The notes under the pieces are model-generated. The model made no database searches. It worked only from the letters and a program-made list of their open reading frames with translations, and was not told the DNA's origin. Shown here one piece after another: positions 8,286 to 16,606 of a stretch of DNA of 64,000 bases. The position numbers and the translations under genes are program-made. Location: contig CACYTI010000008.1 in the NCBI GenBank assembly GCA_902777275.1, forward strand, positions 17,552-81,551, read 5' to 3'. Positions within the stretch are counted from its first letter, which is position 1. Every line of letters begins with the position of its first letter. The DNA comes from an uncultured Ruminococcus sp. (GTDB lineage Bacteria > Bacillota > Clostridia > Oscillospirales > Acutalibacteraceae).

Positions 8286-8366
8286 GAATGAATTGTTGCT
8301 GCGCAACATGAATTTACTGCGTAATGAATTGCGCAAGCGCATGAATTGAGCGCACTGCGCTCATTA
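8286..8366 (-). repeat. Heptamer-palindrome array 2 (opposite orientation)
   Basis: The unit order here is reversed: ATGAATT spacers separate TTGCTGCGCAA, TACTGCGTA, GCGCAAGCGC and GAGCGCACTGCGCTC. The last palindrome resembles GAGCGCCACGCGCTC at 47582-47596. It lies 50 bp from array 1 and faces it. Confidence 0.65.
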
Positions 8367-8399
8367 ACGGCACAGTCTGACGGCTCATATATACCATAG

Positions 8400-8690
8400 G
8401 TACCATTTGTCCCAATTGTCCCATAAGACATGAGATAATATGGTACAATTGAGAAAAATGGCTTAAACAGTGGGTTTTTACATAAGTCCCAACCATTTTT
8501 TATGTGGGACATATGGTAACGCTGAACGAAGAAAATCGTGGTATCTTTTGCCAATCGTCCCATATATTCCCCAATTGTCCCACATTATTTTAACTTGGGA
8601 CATTTGAAAAAATGGCTTAAACAGTGGGTTTTTACCATATGTCCCATATTACCGTATGTCCTTAGGGAGTTTATTCTTCTTCGTGGGACA
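8400..8690. other. Iteron-like TGTCCCA array next to the primase gene (possible replication origin)
   Basis: Seven exact TGTCCCA or TGGGACA words occur in 290 bp, at 8408, 8417, 8505, 8576, 8596, 8640 and 8684. Near-matches are GTCCCA at 8486, CGTCCCA at 8556 and TGTCC at 8657. A 28-bp direct repeat (8454-8481 and 8608-8635, core GGCTTAAACAGTGGG) lies within it. The last word is inside the 3' end of the primase gene. Dense short repeats beside a replication gene are typical of plasmid or ICE origins bound by their initiator. Origin function is inference; operator or retron-like roles cannot be excluded. Confidence 0.5.
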
Positions 8691-10596
8691 TATGCCACAA
8701 GGTCTTTTTATCCTTACCGAACCCTGTTGAGGTTGTTTGAATACCCAATTCCTGACACGCTCGTCTCAGCGTCATTCTGGAACACCCCAGCCTCTCGCAC
8801 AGCTCCTGTCTTGTGGGCACCTCTATTTCTTTTTCCCCGCCGAACATCTCTAAAATCTTGTCGCACAGCTCGTCTCTTTTGGGGGCGGCTTTTTTCTTTG
8901 GCTCGGGGCGGAAGGATAGGACGTCGTCGGCTCTCAGCTCGGAGTAGCCGCTGAACACGATTCCGCCTAAGTGCGGGGCTACGTCGAAGCAAATGCTCTG
9001 TCCGTGCTTTGCAAGGCTCGACTTCTCGTGGCACATCAGCTTGCCTCCCTCGGGGTTGTTCGCCAAAATCAGCATACTGCGCGCGACGGCGGGGATATCC
9101 ATTGAACCGAGCGCGCGGTGCAGAGCGGCATTTTGGGTCGCCTTGCTGTGGTGCATTATGAAAATCACCGCACAGCCGTACTGCTCCGCAAGGTGCCCTA
9201 TCCGCCCCAGCACGGGGCGCACCTCGTTCGCTCGGTGCATATCGACGTCGGCTCCGAGATACGCCTGCAACGGGTCGAAAACCATCAGCCTCGGGTGAAG
9301 CTCCCGCATTATCTTCTCTATGCTTTCGTCCGACAGGCTCAGGCTCTTCTTGCTCTCGTCGAACACGTAGATGTTCTCAAAGCGCGGCTTCATCGGCTCC
9401 AAGCGCGGCTTTATCGTGTCCGCTATGCCGTCCTCAGCCGTCTGATACACCACGTTCGCAGGCTCCCGCCACGGCGCGTCCGTCCCGTAAAACGGCGCTC
9501 CCTTGCTCGTCTGAGCTGCCAAATAAAGCGCCATGAACGTCTTGCCCGTGCCCGGGTCTGCTGTCATGAGCGTGATTTTTCCGAGCGGAATGTACGGGTA
9601 CCACAGCCACTCGGTCTCGGTGCTGTCAACCTCCGAAAGGCGGATAAACGGCGATTTCACGCGCGGGGGCTCAAGCTTCGGCGTGCAGTCGGTCAGAGCC
9701 TCCAGGCGGAAAGCCACGGTCTCGGCGACCGTCTTGCCCTTTATCGGCGTGTCGGTTTCGAGCACGTCGGTGATGTCGCCCTTTTCGGGGAGAGCGTCCC
9801 ACTCTTTGGTCAGGTCGGGCACCCTGACGGATTTGGCGACGGGCATGATCTGAGCCGCTATGTACTGTGCGAGGTTCCGCCCCGCCTCGTCGTTGTCGGG
9901 CAGTATGACCGCCTCCAAGCCCTCAAAAGCCGCGCTGTAGTCAGCCGTCCACTTGCTTTCAAGACTGCCCCTGCCAGCCCCGTGAGGCGGGCAGACCGCA
10001 AGAAAACCTAAGCTTATGAGCGTTTCAACGTCCTTTTCGCCCTCGGCTATGTACACCCTCTCGCCCCGTTCGCGGGCTACTCTCAGGAACTCGTCGTGAT
10101 AGAGCGGAGGCGCAATGCTCCTGCCATCGGCTCCCTTCGGCAAGCCCTTTTCCCAGCCTTTTTCCGTCTTATGATACCAGCAGAACGATTTCTTAAAAGC
10201 CTGCTTTTGCCTGTCAAAAACGTAAAAGCGGGTCTTTTTGAGATCGGGCGAGTAATAGTAATCGACGCTCTGAGGGCGCGCTGGATTGCCCTGAGCAGGG
10301 CGCTGCCGTCTGTCAAAATTATTCCGTTCGTCAAAGTTATTCCGCCCGTCAAAGTTATTCCGCCCGTCAAAGGGTCTCTGTTCGTCAAAGAGCTGCCGAG
10401 CGTTCAGCCCCAAAGCGCCCGTGACGCGCACGCCGTCAGCCCCGCAAACGGGACAGTAAACGAGAGTTTTGCCGTTCTTAACGGCGACGTCAAGGCTCGG
10501 ACGGTGGTCGTCATGGCAGGGACAAAGCGCCACCCAGTGCTCCCGCCCGACCTGTTTTACGCCTATGAGATGTGAAAGAAATTCACCTGTATTCAT
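8671..10596 (-). CDS. Mobile-element primase-helicase: CHC2 zinc finger, Toprim, RepA-like ATPase, C-terminal winged helix
   Basis: Replication protein of plasmid/phage type, 641 residues. Order: CHC2 zinc finger (about 23-53, CPCHDD...YCPVCGADG); a low-complexity linker with three RNNFD repeats from 18-bp DNA repeats; Toprim domain (about 180-260, YIAEGEKDVETL and LPDNDEAG); RecA-like RepA/AAA_25 ATPase (about 330-550, Walker A ADPGTGKT, Walker B LMVFDP, then IMHHSK); and a C-terminal HTH (about 600-630, TRQELCERLGCSRMTLRRA). ATG at 10596 follows CGGAGGAAAAATCA. It is the only replication gene here; no integrase, relaxase or capsid gene is adjacent, so it is probably the remnant of an element or a small mobilisable unit. 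The C-terminal HTH could bind the repeat array just downstream; that is inference. Confidence 0.85.
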   Translation of the reverse strand: MNTGEFLSHLIGVKQVGREHWVALCPCHDDHRPSLDVAVKNGKTLVYCPVCGADGVRVTGALGLNARQLFDEQRPFDGRNNFDGRNNFDERNNFDRRQRPAQGNPARPQSVDYYYSPDLKKTRFYVFDRQKQAFKKSFCWYHKTEKGWEKGLPKGADGRSIAPPLYHDEFLRVARERGERVYIAEGEKDVETLISLGFLAVCPPHGAGRGSLESKWTADYSAAFEGLEAVILPDNDEAGRNLAQYIAAQIMPVAKSVRVPDLTKEWDALPEKGDITDVLETDTPIKGKTVAETVAFRLEALTDCTPKLEPPRVKSPFIRLSEVDSTETEWLWYPYIPLGKITLMTADPGTGKTFMALYLAAQTSKGAPFYGTDAPWREPANVVYQTAEDGIADTIKPRLEPMKPRFENIYVFDESKKSLSLSDESIEKIMRELHPRLMVFDPLQAYLGADVDMHRANEVRPVLGRIGHLAEQYGCAVIFIMHHSKATQNAALHRALGSMDIPAVARSMLILANNPEGGKLMCHEKSSLAKHGQSICFDVAPHLGGIVFSGYSELRADDVLSFRPEPKKKAAPKRDELCDKILEMFGGEKEIEVPTRQELCERLGCSRMTLRRACQELGIQTTSTGFGKDKKTLWHMSHEEE

Positions 10597-10629
10597 TGAT
10601 TTTTCCTCCGAAAATTTATTAGAGAGGAA

Positions 10630-10692
10630 CCCCTCTCACTATACGGGGGAAAAACGCGAAAAGTTGTATGCAACTATGCAACCTTTTGAAAA
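10630..10692 (-). promoter_or_regulatory. Promoter/operator region of the primase, homologous to that of the lysis cassette
   Basis: AAAAGTTG (10659-10666) and CAACCTTTT (10679-10687) form an interrupted palindrome with an inner GTTGTATGCAAC. On the minus strand it is followed by TATAGTGAGAGGGG (-10-like TATAGT). The same layout, palindrome then TATAAGTGAGGGGAGG, lies upstream of the lysis genes at 59670-59725. A shared repressor or activator is inferred. Confidence 0.55.
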
Positions 10693-10734
10693 AAATCTTT
10701 GATTTTTTAGTGTGGAGTGTGGAGTGTGGAGTTT

Positions 10735-10778
10735 TGGTTGTCGCTCCGCTCCTGATTTGTAATGCTGTGGGATATGAC
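10735..10778 (+). repeat. Direct repeat right of the primase island
   Basis: Matches 8094-8137 almost base for base (GGTTGTCGCTCCGCTCC, then TAATGCTGTGGGATATG). Just before it, AGTGTGG is repeated three times at 10709-10729. Confidence 0.6.
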
Positions 10779-10830
10779 GGCTGCCCCTACAACCATTTTT
10801 AAACGTATAATAAACAATTCAAACCAATTC

Positions 10831-10948
10831 GTAGGGGCGCACCGATGTGTGCGCCCGGGGGCGTTGAATCAAACGTTCTGTTTCCTATCAACAATCGGAC
10901 GGAAAATAAACGTCGGTGCCGAGGGCGAACGCACGGGTTCGCCCCTAC
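10831..10948. repeat. MITE-like element, copy 1
   Basis: 118 bp with terminal inverted repeats GTAGGGGCG and CGCCCCTAC. Sub-terminal hairpins flank an AT-richer centre (ACGTTCTG, TCGGACGG). A second copy, in inverted orientation, is at 37078-37194. It encodes nothing and would depend on a transposase elsewhere. Confidence 0.7.
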
Positions 10949-11019
10949 GACGTGATTATAATGCAGATATGACGGTCGCCTTGGGTTCCCGTCGGATAGT
11001 TCCGCCAAGTAAAAAAACA

Positions 11020-11277
11020 GATGTCATTCTGAGCGGTGCCCGACAGGGCAAACCACGAAGTAGTTAGTCGAAAAATCCCCCTCGGCGGAGAACAACGCTT
11101 TCCTGTCAGGGAGATCCTTCGACTATTTGCTCCGCAAATTCGGCTGCCGCCGACCGCTCAGGATGACATCTTTGGGAAAAACTATATACCTGAGCGGTGC
11201 CGTCGGCTCAGCCGACCGGCACCGCTCAGATTTAGTTTAATTGTCCACTGTCCACTGTCCACTGTCCACTGTCAACT
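11020..11277. repeat. Second palindromic repeat with hairpin and short tandem repeats
   Basis: Terminal inverted repeats GATGTCATTCTGAGCGGT (from 11020) and its complement ending at 11170 enclose 151 bp containing GGAGATCCTTCGACT. A separate hairpin CTGAGCGGTGCC / GGCACCGCTCAG follows at 11191-11230. Four tandem TCCACTG heptamers lie at 11243-11272. No gene was seen between 10597 and 11283. Confidence 0.65.
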
Positions 11278-11283
11278 GAATAT

Positions 11284-14200
11284 CTACTCCTCTATCTCCT
11301 CAAGCTCGGACTCCTCTACTCTGCGGAGTTCTTTTTTGTTGAACGCGTCGTAGATGAGCGGAACTATTAACAGGGTCATAAGCGTTGCGTACAGCAAGCC
11401 GCCTATGCAGACCACCGCGAGCGGCTGCATCATTTCGGCTCCGGTGCCGATTCCGAGCGCCATTACCGAAAGACCGAGAACCGTTGTGAGCGCGGTTATG
11501 AATATCGGGCGCATTCTCGTTTTGCCCGCCTCGACAATCGCCTCAACGCGCTCCCTGCCCTCTTCGCGGAGGATATTGATGTAATCGACAAGCACAATGC
11601 CGTTGTTTACGATTATTCCGCACAGCATTATGAAGCCGACAAGCGAGATCACGCTTATATCAAAGCCCGTCACAAGCAGAGCCAGGAAGCCGCCCGTAAA
11701 CGCAAGCGGGATCGTGAACATGATTATGAACGGTGATTTCAGGCTTTGGAACTGCGCGACCATTATCAGATATATCATAATAACGCCCAACAAAAGCATG
11801 AGCATTAGCTGCTGCATAGCCTCCATTGTTTGCTTTTCGGCTCCCTCGTAGTCGATCGAGAAGCCCGAAGGCAGCTCGTAATCGCTGAAAAGACTTCTTG
11901 CCCTCGCCGTCACGTCGGTCAGGTTGTAACCGTCCTTTATCGTGCCGCTTATCGTCAGATAACGCTTCTGCGACTTGCGGTTTATCACGTCCATAGTCTC
12001 GGATTTCTCTACCTCCGCTATGCTCGAAAGCGAGGTCTTTTTCTCGTTGCCCTCGGCGTCGGTATAGGTCAGCATGATTTGTCCCAGCTTATCGGCTGTG
12101 ACAAGCTTTTCCTCGTCCTTGACTGTGACAATATCTATCGTCTTTCCGTTTTCGGTTTTGAGAGAGGTGGAGGTTTTCTCGCTTGAAATCTCCGTCGCTA
12201 TCTGTTGGAAAATCTGAGCGGTGGTCAGCCCCTTCTCCGCCGCTTTTTTGCGGTCTATGGTGACCTTTAGCTCGGGAGAGGTGGCGCCGACATTGCTTTT
12301 CGCCTCGTCTATTCCTTCAAGCTCGCCTAACTTGTCCGCAATATCCTCCGAGGTGGATTTCAAAAGCTTTAAATCGTCGCCGTAAAGGGTCATCTGCACG
12401 CTGTTGTCGCCCAAAAGCGTCGTAAGCGAGGAGCTTGAATCGGAGCTGACGGTGATCTCTCCGTTTATGTCGAGCCTGCCCTCTATCTCCTTTGAAATAT
12501 CCTTTCCGCGCTTGGTGTACTCGGGCTTAAACACGCCGTAGCCCGTCACCGAGCCCGTGCCGCTTTGCAGGTTCGACGGAACTATGCCCATCATTCCCGA
12601 GGTTCCGCCGACCATAACGCCGACGGTCTCGAATTCTTCGTAGTCGCTCAAAACCGCGTTGACCTTTTCGGCGGCTTTCACCGTATCGTCAAAGGTCGCG
12701 TTGTCGCTGAGCTTTACCGTGACCTGAACCTCGGTGCTGCTCATTGACGGCATGAAGCTGAAGCCCCTGAGATACACCAAAAATCCGCTGCCGACAAGCA
12801 AAACTATAACGACGGCGATCGACACTACCTTATGACGGAGCACAAAGCGGAGAGATTTTTCGTAGGACTTCTTTATCCTGCCCTCGCCCGTCCTCTTGGG
12901 AGTTCTCACACGCCGCAGCATATGGCGGCTCATGGCGGGCACGAGCGTCAGAGCGACGATGAGGCTCGCCGCAAGCGCGTAGGTTATAGTGAGCGCCATA
13001 TCGACGAAAAGCTGGCGCGTAATGCCCTCTACGAACACGATGGGCAGGAACACGCAAACCGTCGTGAGCGTTGAGGCTACGATCGCTCCCGCCACCTGCC
13101 GCGCCCCGTTAAGGGCGGAACGCACGGGCGAGTAGCCGAGATGTCTGAGGCGGTAGGTGTTCTCGATGACTACGACCGAGTTGTCAACAAGCATTCCGAC
13201 GCCTATCGCAAGACCCGAAAGCGAGAACATATTCAGGGATATCCCGCTGAAATACATCATCACTATCGCGAAAATCACGCTTACGGGGATAGACACGGCA
13301 ACGATAACGGTCGGCTTTATATCGCGCAGGAAAATAAGAAGAATTATTATCGCCAAAGCCGCGCCCATAAGCAGGTTTTGCAGAACGCCGTTTATTATGA
13401 TCTCGATGTAGTCGCCCTGGCTGTAGATAGTCGTAAAGCGAAGACCCTCAAATTCAGCTTCAAGCGCTTTGGTCGTATTGTTTATGTTGTCGCAGACGGT
13501 CGCCGTAGCTATATCGCTCTGCTTTGAAAAGCTCAGCAGCACGCCGTCCTCGCCGTTCACCTTGGTGTATATCTCGTCGGAATTGTCGGCGGTGAACACG
13601 TCGGCTACGTCGCTCAGTCTTATTATGCCGATACCGTCGATTTTACTGTCGAAAAGCGGAAGGTCGGCAAGCTCCTTTTCGCCGATCACCTCGTCGCCCA
13701 CACGCACCAAAAAGCGGTTGTTGTTGTCGTCGGAGACATAGCCCGCAGGCATTGAGAAGTTCTGAGCGGTGAGGATTCCCGACACGTTTTCGATAGTGAC
13801 GAGGTTGTTGGGGTCAGCCTGTTTTTTTGCTTTTTCCTTTTCCGCCGTAAGGGTTTCAAGGTTTTTATCAAGCTCGGTTTCAGCCGCGCTGAGCTGAGCC
13901 GCTGCCGCGGTGACCTCGGTCTGCTTCGCCGTCAGGGTCGAGATAGCGCCCGACATCTGAAAGTCAGCCGCCGACTGCTGCTGAGCGATCGTCGCAAGCG
14001 CCTCGTTGACCGTCACGGTGTTTTCGTCAAGCCCCTTCAAGGCGGTGTCAAGCTGCTCGATTCCGCTGTTTATCTGTGCGATCTGATCGCTCATGGATTT
14101 GAGCGTTTCGTCGAGGCGCGAGGTGTCCGTTCCCAGCTCGGCAAGCTTTTGGTTTACGTCGGCAATCGAGCTGTCAACCTTTTCAAGCGCTGCATTTGCC

Positions 14201-15318
14201 GCTGCTATCGACAACGCGAGCCCTTCCTTTTTTATTCCCATCGGTTCAAGCTGCCTGTCGATCTCCTCAAACTCGGCAAAAATTTCGGCGCGCTCCTCTT
14301 CGGTAAGCTCCTCGGTGGCGAGCCTTTTCAGCCCCGCAACATATTTTTCGTTTAAAGAATTAAGCGTTTCAAGCTTTCCGACAAGCTCCGCCTTTTTCTG
14401 CAAAAGCTCCTCGTAGGTCGTCTTTATCGTGAGAAGAGCCTTGTACGTCGTTTCAAGAAGAGTTTTTGTATTCGTGAGCGTTGACTTCTGGTCAAGAAGC
14501 TCCATTTTTGCGGAGATAAGCTTGCTTTTGCCGTTGTCCGCCTCGGTCTGAGCCTCAGCTAACTTTTTGCCCAGCTCCTCCTGCTGACTCTTTATCGAGT
14601 CAATGGATTCCGTGATCGTAGCCGCTCCGTTTTCAGCCTGCTCGGCGTTCTTTTTAAGCTCCTTTTTCGCTTCATCAATTTTTTCCTCCGCCTCGGAAAA
14701 GCGGCTGTCGAGAGCGGCGTTTATTTCTTTGTTGAGCGAATCGAGCTTTTTCTGAGAGATCATCACGTTTTCTTTTTCGACGACGATCCCCTTGTCCGCG
14801 ATAGAAGCTACTCCGTCAATTCCCTCCAGACGGTTCATCAGCTCGTCGGAGACAAAGTCGGATATCTCATTCCTGTCCTTGCCCTCGAAATCCACCGCCA
14901 ACATCGCCACGGGCAGAATGTTGGGGTTTATTTTAATAAGATATGGGCTGCCGACTGCTTCGTCCCAGTTGTCCGAGAGCGTATCAAGAGCCGCGCGCAC
15001 GTCTATCGTCGCGGTGTTCATGTCGGTTCCGTCCTCAAACTCGATAATACACATCGAATAGCTGTCGTTTGAGGTGGAGCGTATCTCCTTCACGCCGTCT
15101 ATAACGGATATCGACTTTTCAAGCGGCTTTGTGACCGTCGTCTCAACCGTTTCGGGCGTCTGACCTATATACGTCGTGAGCACGAGCGCATAAGGCAAAT
15201 CCATTTTTGGCATAAGGTCGGGCGTCATTTTGGTGAAAGCAACGATCCCCAAAACGATGACCAGCACCGCCGCCACAAAAACAGTCATTGGTTTTTTTAC
15301 ACTAAGTTTTGACAGCAT
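11284..15318 (-). CDS. RND family efflux permease with a large coiled-coil insertion
   Basis: Inner-membrane proton-driven exporter of the HAE1/SwrC type found in Gram-positives. 1344 residues, against about 1000-1050 for AcrB. Seen: first membrane helix (about 12-32), porter-domain motifs, GMLVDNSVVVIEN (AcrB Asp407 kept, Asp408 replaced by Asn), helices around 650-780 and again near 1190-1320. Between about residues 190 and 520 sits a heptad-rich Glu/Lys/Leu segment predicted to form long coiled coils in the extracytoplasmic loop, where ordinary RND pumps have none. The gene starts 12 bp after tetR, preceded by ACGGAGGATGT. No adaptor (MFP) gene is adjacent. Substrate is unknown. Confidence 0.88.
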   Translation of the reverse strand: MLSKLSVKKPMTVFVAAVLVIVLGIVAFTKMTPDLMPKMDLPYALVLTTYIGQTPETVETTVTKPLEKSISVIDGVKEIRSTSNDSYSMCIIEFEDGTDMNTATIDVRAALDTLSDNWDEAVGSPYLIKINPNILPVAMLAVDFEGKDRNEISDFVSDELMNRLEGIDGVASIADKGIVVEKENVMISQKKLDSLNKEINAALDSRFSEAEEKIDEAKKELKKNAEQAENGAATITESIDSIKSQQEELGKKLAEAQTEADNGKSKLISAKMELLDQKSTLTNTKTLLETTYKALLTIKTTYEELLQKKAELVGKLETLNSLNEKYVAGLKRLATEELTEEERAEIFAEFEEIDRQLEPMGIKKEGLALSIAAANAALEKVDSSIADVNQKLAELGTDTSRLDETLKSMSDQIAQINSGIEQLDTALKGLDENTVTVNEALATIAQQQSAADFQMSGAISTLTAKQTEVTAAAAQLSAAETELDKNLETLTAEKEKAKKQADPNNLVTIENVSGILTAQNFSMPAGYVSDDNNNRFLVRVGDEVIGEKELADLPLFDSKIDGIGIIRLSDVADVFTADNSDEIYTKVNGEDGVLLSFSKQSDIATATVCDNINNTTKALEAEFEGLRFTTIYSQGDYIEIIINGVLQNLLMGAALAIIILLIFLRDIKPTVIVAVSIPVSVIFAIVMMYFSGISLNMFSLSGLAIGVGMLVDNSVVVIENTYRLRHLGYSPVRSALNGARQVAGAIVASTLTTVCVFLPIVFVEGITRQLFVDMALTITYALAASLIVALTLVPAMSRHMLRRVRTPKRTGEGRIKKSYEKSLRFVLRHKVVSIAVVIVLLVGSGFLVYLRGFSFMPSMSSTEVQVTVKLSDNATFDDTVKAAEKVNAVLSDYEEFETVGVMVGGTSGMMGIVPSNLQSGTGSVTGYGVFKPEYTKRGKDISKEIEGRLDINGEITVSSDSSSSLTTLLGDNSVQMTLYGDDLKLLKSTSEDIADKLGELEGIDEAKSNVGATSPELKVTIDRKKAAEKGLTTAQIFQQIATEISSEKTSTSLKTENGKTIDIVTVKDEEKLVTADKLGQIMLTYTDAEGNEKKTSLSSIAEVEKSETMDVINRKSQKRYLTISGTIKDGYNLTDVTARARSLFSDYELPSGFSIDYEGAEKQTMEAMQQLMLMLLLGVIMIYLIMVAQFQSLKSPFIIMFTIPLAFTGGFLALLVTGFDISVISLVGFIMLCGIIVNNGIVLVDYINILREEGRERVEAIVEAGKTRMRPIFITALTTVLGLSVMALGIGTGAEMMQPLAVVCIGGLLYATLMTLLIVPLIYDAFNKKELRRVEESELEEIEE

Positions 15319-15330
15319 ACATCCTCCGTA

Positions 15331-15942
15331 CTAAAAAACAGCACCTGTTTTTAAAATCTCAAGCTTGCGTTTGTAATCGCTTCTCACTGTTTCAAGCGGC
15401 TGCTCCATTACATAATAATTAAACGCGGCGTTTTTCAAAATGCCGTTCAATATCTGGGTCAGCAGCTCATAATCATGGTTGTCGCGGTACCTCAAACCAT
15501 CTCGTGAAAATTTCCTGAAACTGCCGCGGAACTCACTGAGTCCCTTGAAACGGTTGAAAATGAATTCCGATACCAAATCGTTGTTAGTCCTCAAATTGCG
15601 CACAAGCCGTCTGAGGACAACACGGTACGTCTCATTTTCGGAAAAAGAGGTGACAATATTGAACAGCTCCTCATAAATATAAAAAACGTCACCGTTTGAA
15701 TCCTTTACGACTTTGTTAAGATCCTCTATTATCAGCTCGATAAATCTTTTAAGCAAGACCTCTATCAGGTCAACCTTGTCGTCAAAATATTGATAAAAGC
15801 TTCCGCGGGATATTCCAGCGCGTTTAACAATGCGGTTTATGCTTATCTTTTCGTCCGAAGCATCGGCAAACTCGCAAACAATCGCCTGAGAAACTCGCCG
15901 GCGCTTTTCGTAGGGGAGATTGTAAAAGGTCGATTTTATCAA
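15331..15942 (-). CDS. TetR family regulator of the RND exporter
   Basis: 203-residue repressor-like protein. The N-terminal HTH (about 10-55) shows KISINRIVKRAGISRGSFYQYFDDK, the typical TetR recognition region. The C-terminal ligand domain is helical and not similar to any subfamily I can name. The TTG at 15942 is taken as start because GGAGGTGCAGTT lies just upstream; a frame-open ATG at 15963 would overlap that ribosome binding site. It is followed after 12 bp by the exporter gene, so it most likely controls its own operon through the dyad at 15966-15993. Confidence 0.87.
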   Translation of the reverse strand: MIKSTFYNLPYEKRRRVSQAIVCEFADASDEKISINRIVKRAGISRGSFYQYFDDKVDLIEVLLKRFIELIIEDLNKVVKDSNGDVFYIYEELFNIVTSFSENETYRVVLRRLVRNLRTNNDLVSEFIFNRFKGLSEFRGSFRKFSRDGLRYRDNHDYELLTQILNGILKNAAFNYYVMEQPLETVRSDYKRKLEILKTGAVF

Positions 15943-15965
15943 AACTGCACCTCCAAAAAACATTG

Positions 15966-15993
15966 TGACAGGTTATCATGTGAACACTTGTCA
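15966..15993. promoter_or_regulatory. Putative TetR operator dyad
   Basis: Imperfect inverted repeat TGACAGGTTA / AACACTTGTCA, 28 bp, directly upstream of the tetR start. Placement suggests autoregulation; not proven. Confidence 0.45.
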
Positions 15994-16078
15994 TAATTGT
16001 ATCACGGAGCGACGGGAGTGTCAATCATTTTTGTTCGACAAAATTGTTAATTTATGCAACATATTTAACGATTTCTTA

Positions 16079-16107
16079 TTGAAATTTATGTAAAAATATG
16101 ATAATAT
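16079..16107 (+). promoter_or_regulatory. Promoter of the V-ATPase operon
   Basis: TTGAAA (16079-16084), 17-bp spacer, TAATAT (16102-16107), about 100 bp before the first gene. Confidence 0.6.
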
Positions 16108-16206
16108 ATAATAGCTGTTTTATAATTAATTTAGCGGACAGCAAAAAAATCCGTAATTGCACAGACGGTTTTACCGTCAGCTTCAATACAGGCGAAAGGA
16201 GAGAAT

Positions 16207-16524
16207 ATGGCTAAGGATATGTTGACCGCGATTTACGAGGCAGAGGAAGCGTCTGCGCGCCGTGAGAGCGAAGCAAAGGCTAAAGCCGAGCAATCAATCG
16301 CCGACGCTAAAAAAGAAGCGGCGTCGCTGATTGAGGCTCGCAAGGCAAAGGCGGAAGCGGACTCTCGGGCTGAGCTTGACACCGTGCGCGCCGAGAACGA
16401 CGCACTGCTGAAGAAAACCGCGGCAGAATCAAAAAACGAATGCGCGGCAATTTCGGCAACCGCCGAAAAGAACCGCAGCAGGGTAATCAAAACAGCGGCG
16501 GAAGCGTTGCTGGGAGGCCGCTGA
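16207..16524 (+). CDS. ntpF: V-type ATPase subunit G/H (peripheral stalk)
   Basis: 105-residue, almost entirely helical protein rich in Ala, Glu and Lys with heptad periodicity (EAEEASARRESEAKAKAEQS). It matches the small stalk subunit that pairs with subunit E as a right-handed coiled coil linking V1 to subunit I. The ribosome binding site GAAAGGAGAGAAT precedes the ATG. Sequence alone is low-complexity; its position as first gene of a canonical F(H)-I-K-E-C-F-A-B-D operon is what makes the call firm. Confidence 0.85.
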   Translation: MAKDMLTAIYEAEEASARRESEAKAKAEQSIADAKKEAASLIEARKAKAEADSRAELDTVRAENDALLKKTAAESKNECAAISATAEKNRSRVIKTAAEALLGGR

Positions 16525-16606
16525 CCAAACAAAACATTACCCGACGGCTGACGGCACGCGAGAGCGGTAATGTCTCCGTCGCGGCAAAGACAGAGGTGAG
16601 GCCGAA

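Noticed and set aside
8154-8366. CRISPR-like appearance of the heptamer-palindrome arrays
   Set aside because: Repeats are only 7 bp and the inserts are palindromes of 9-15 bp, not unique 30-40 bp spacers; no cas gene is near.
9118-10011. Long plus-strand open frame (297 codons) opposite the primase
   Set aside because: It is a GC-driven shadow of the primase gene: Arg/Leu/His-rich, no ribosome binding site, no recognisable domain.
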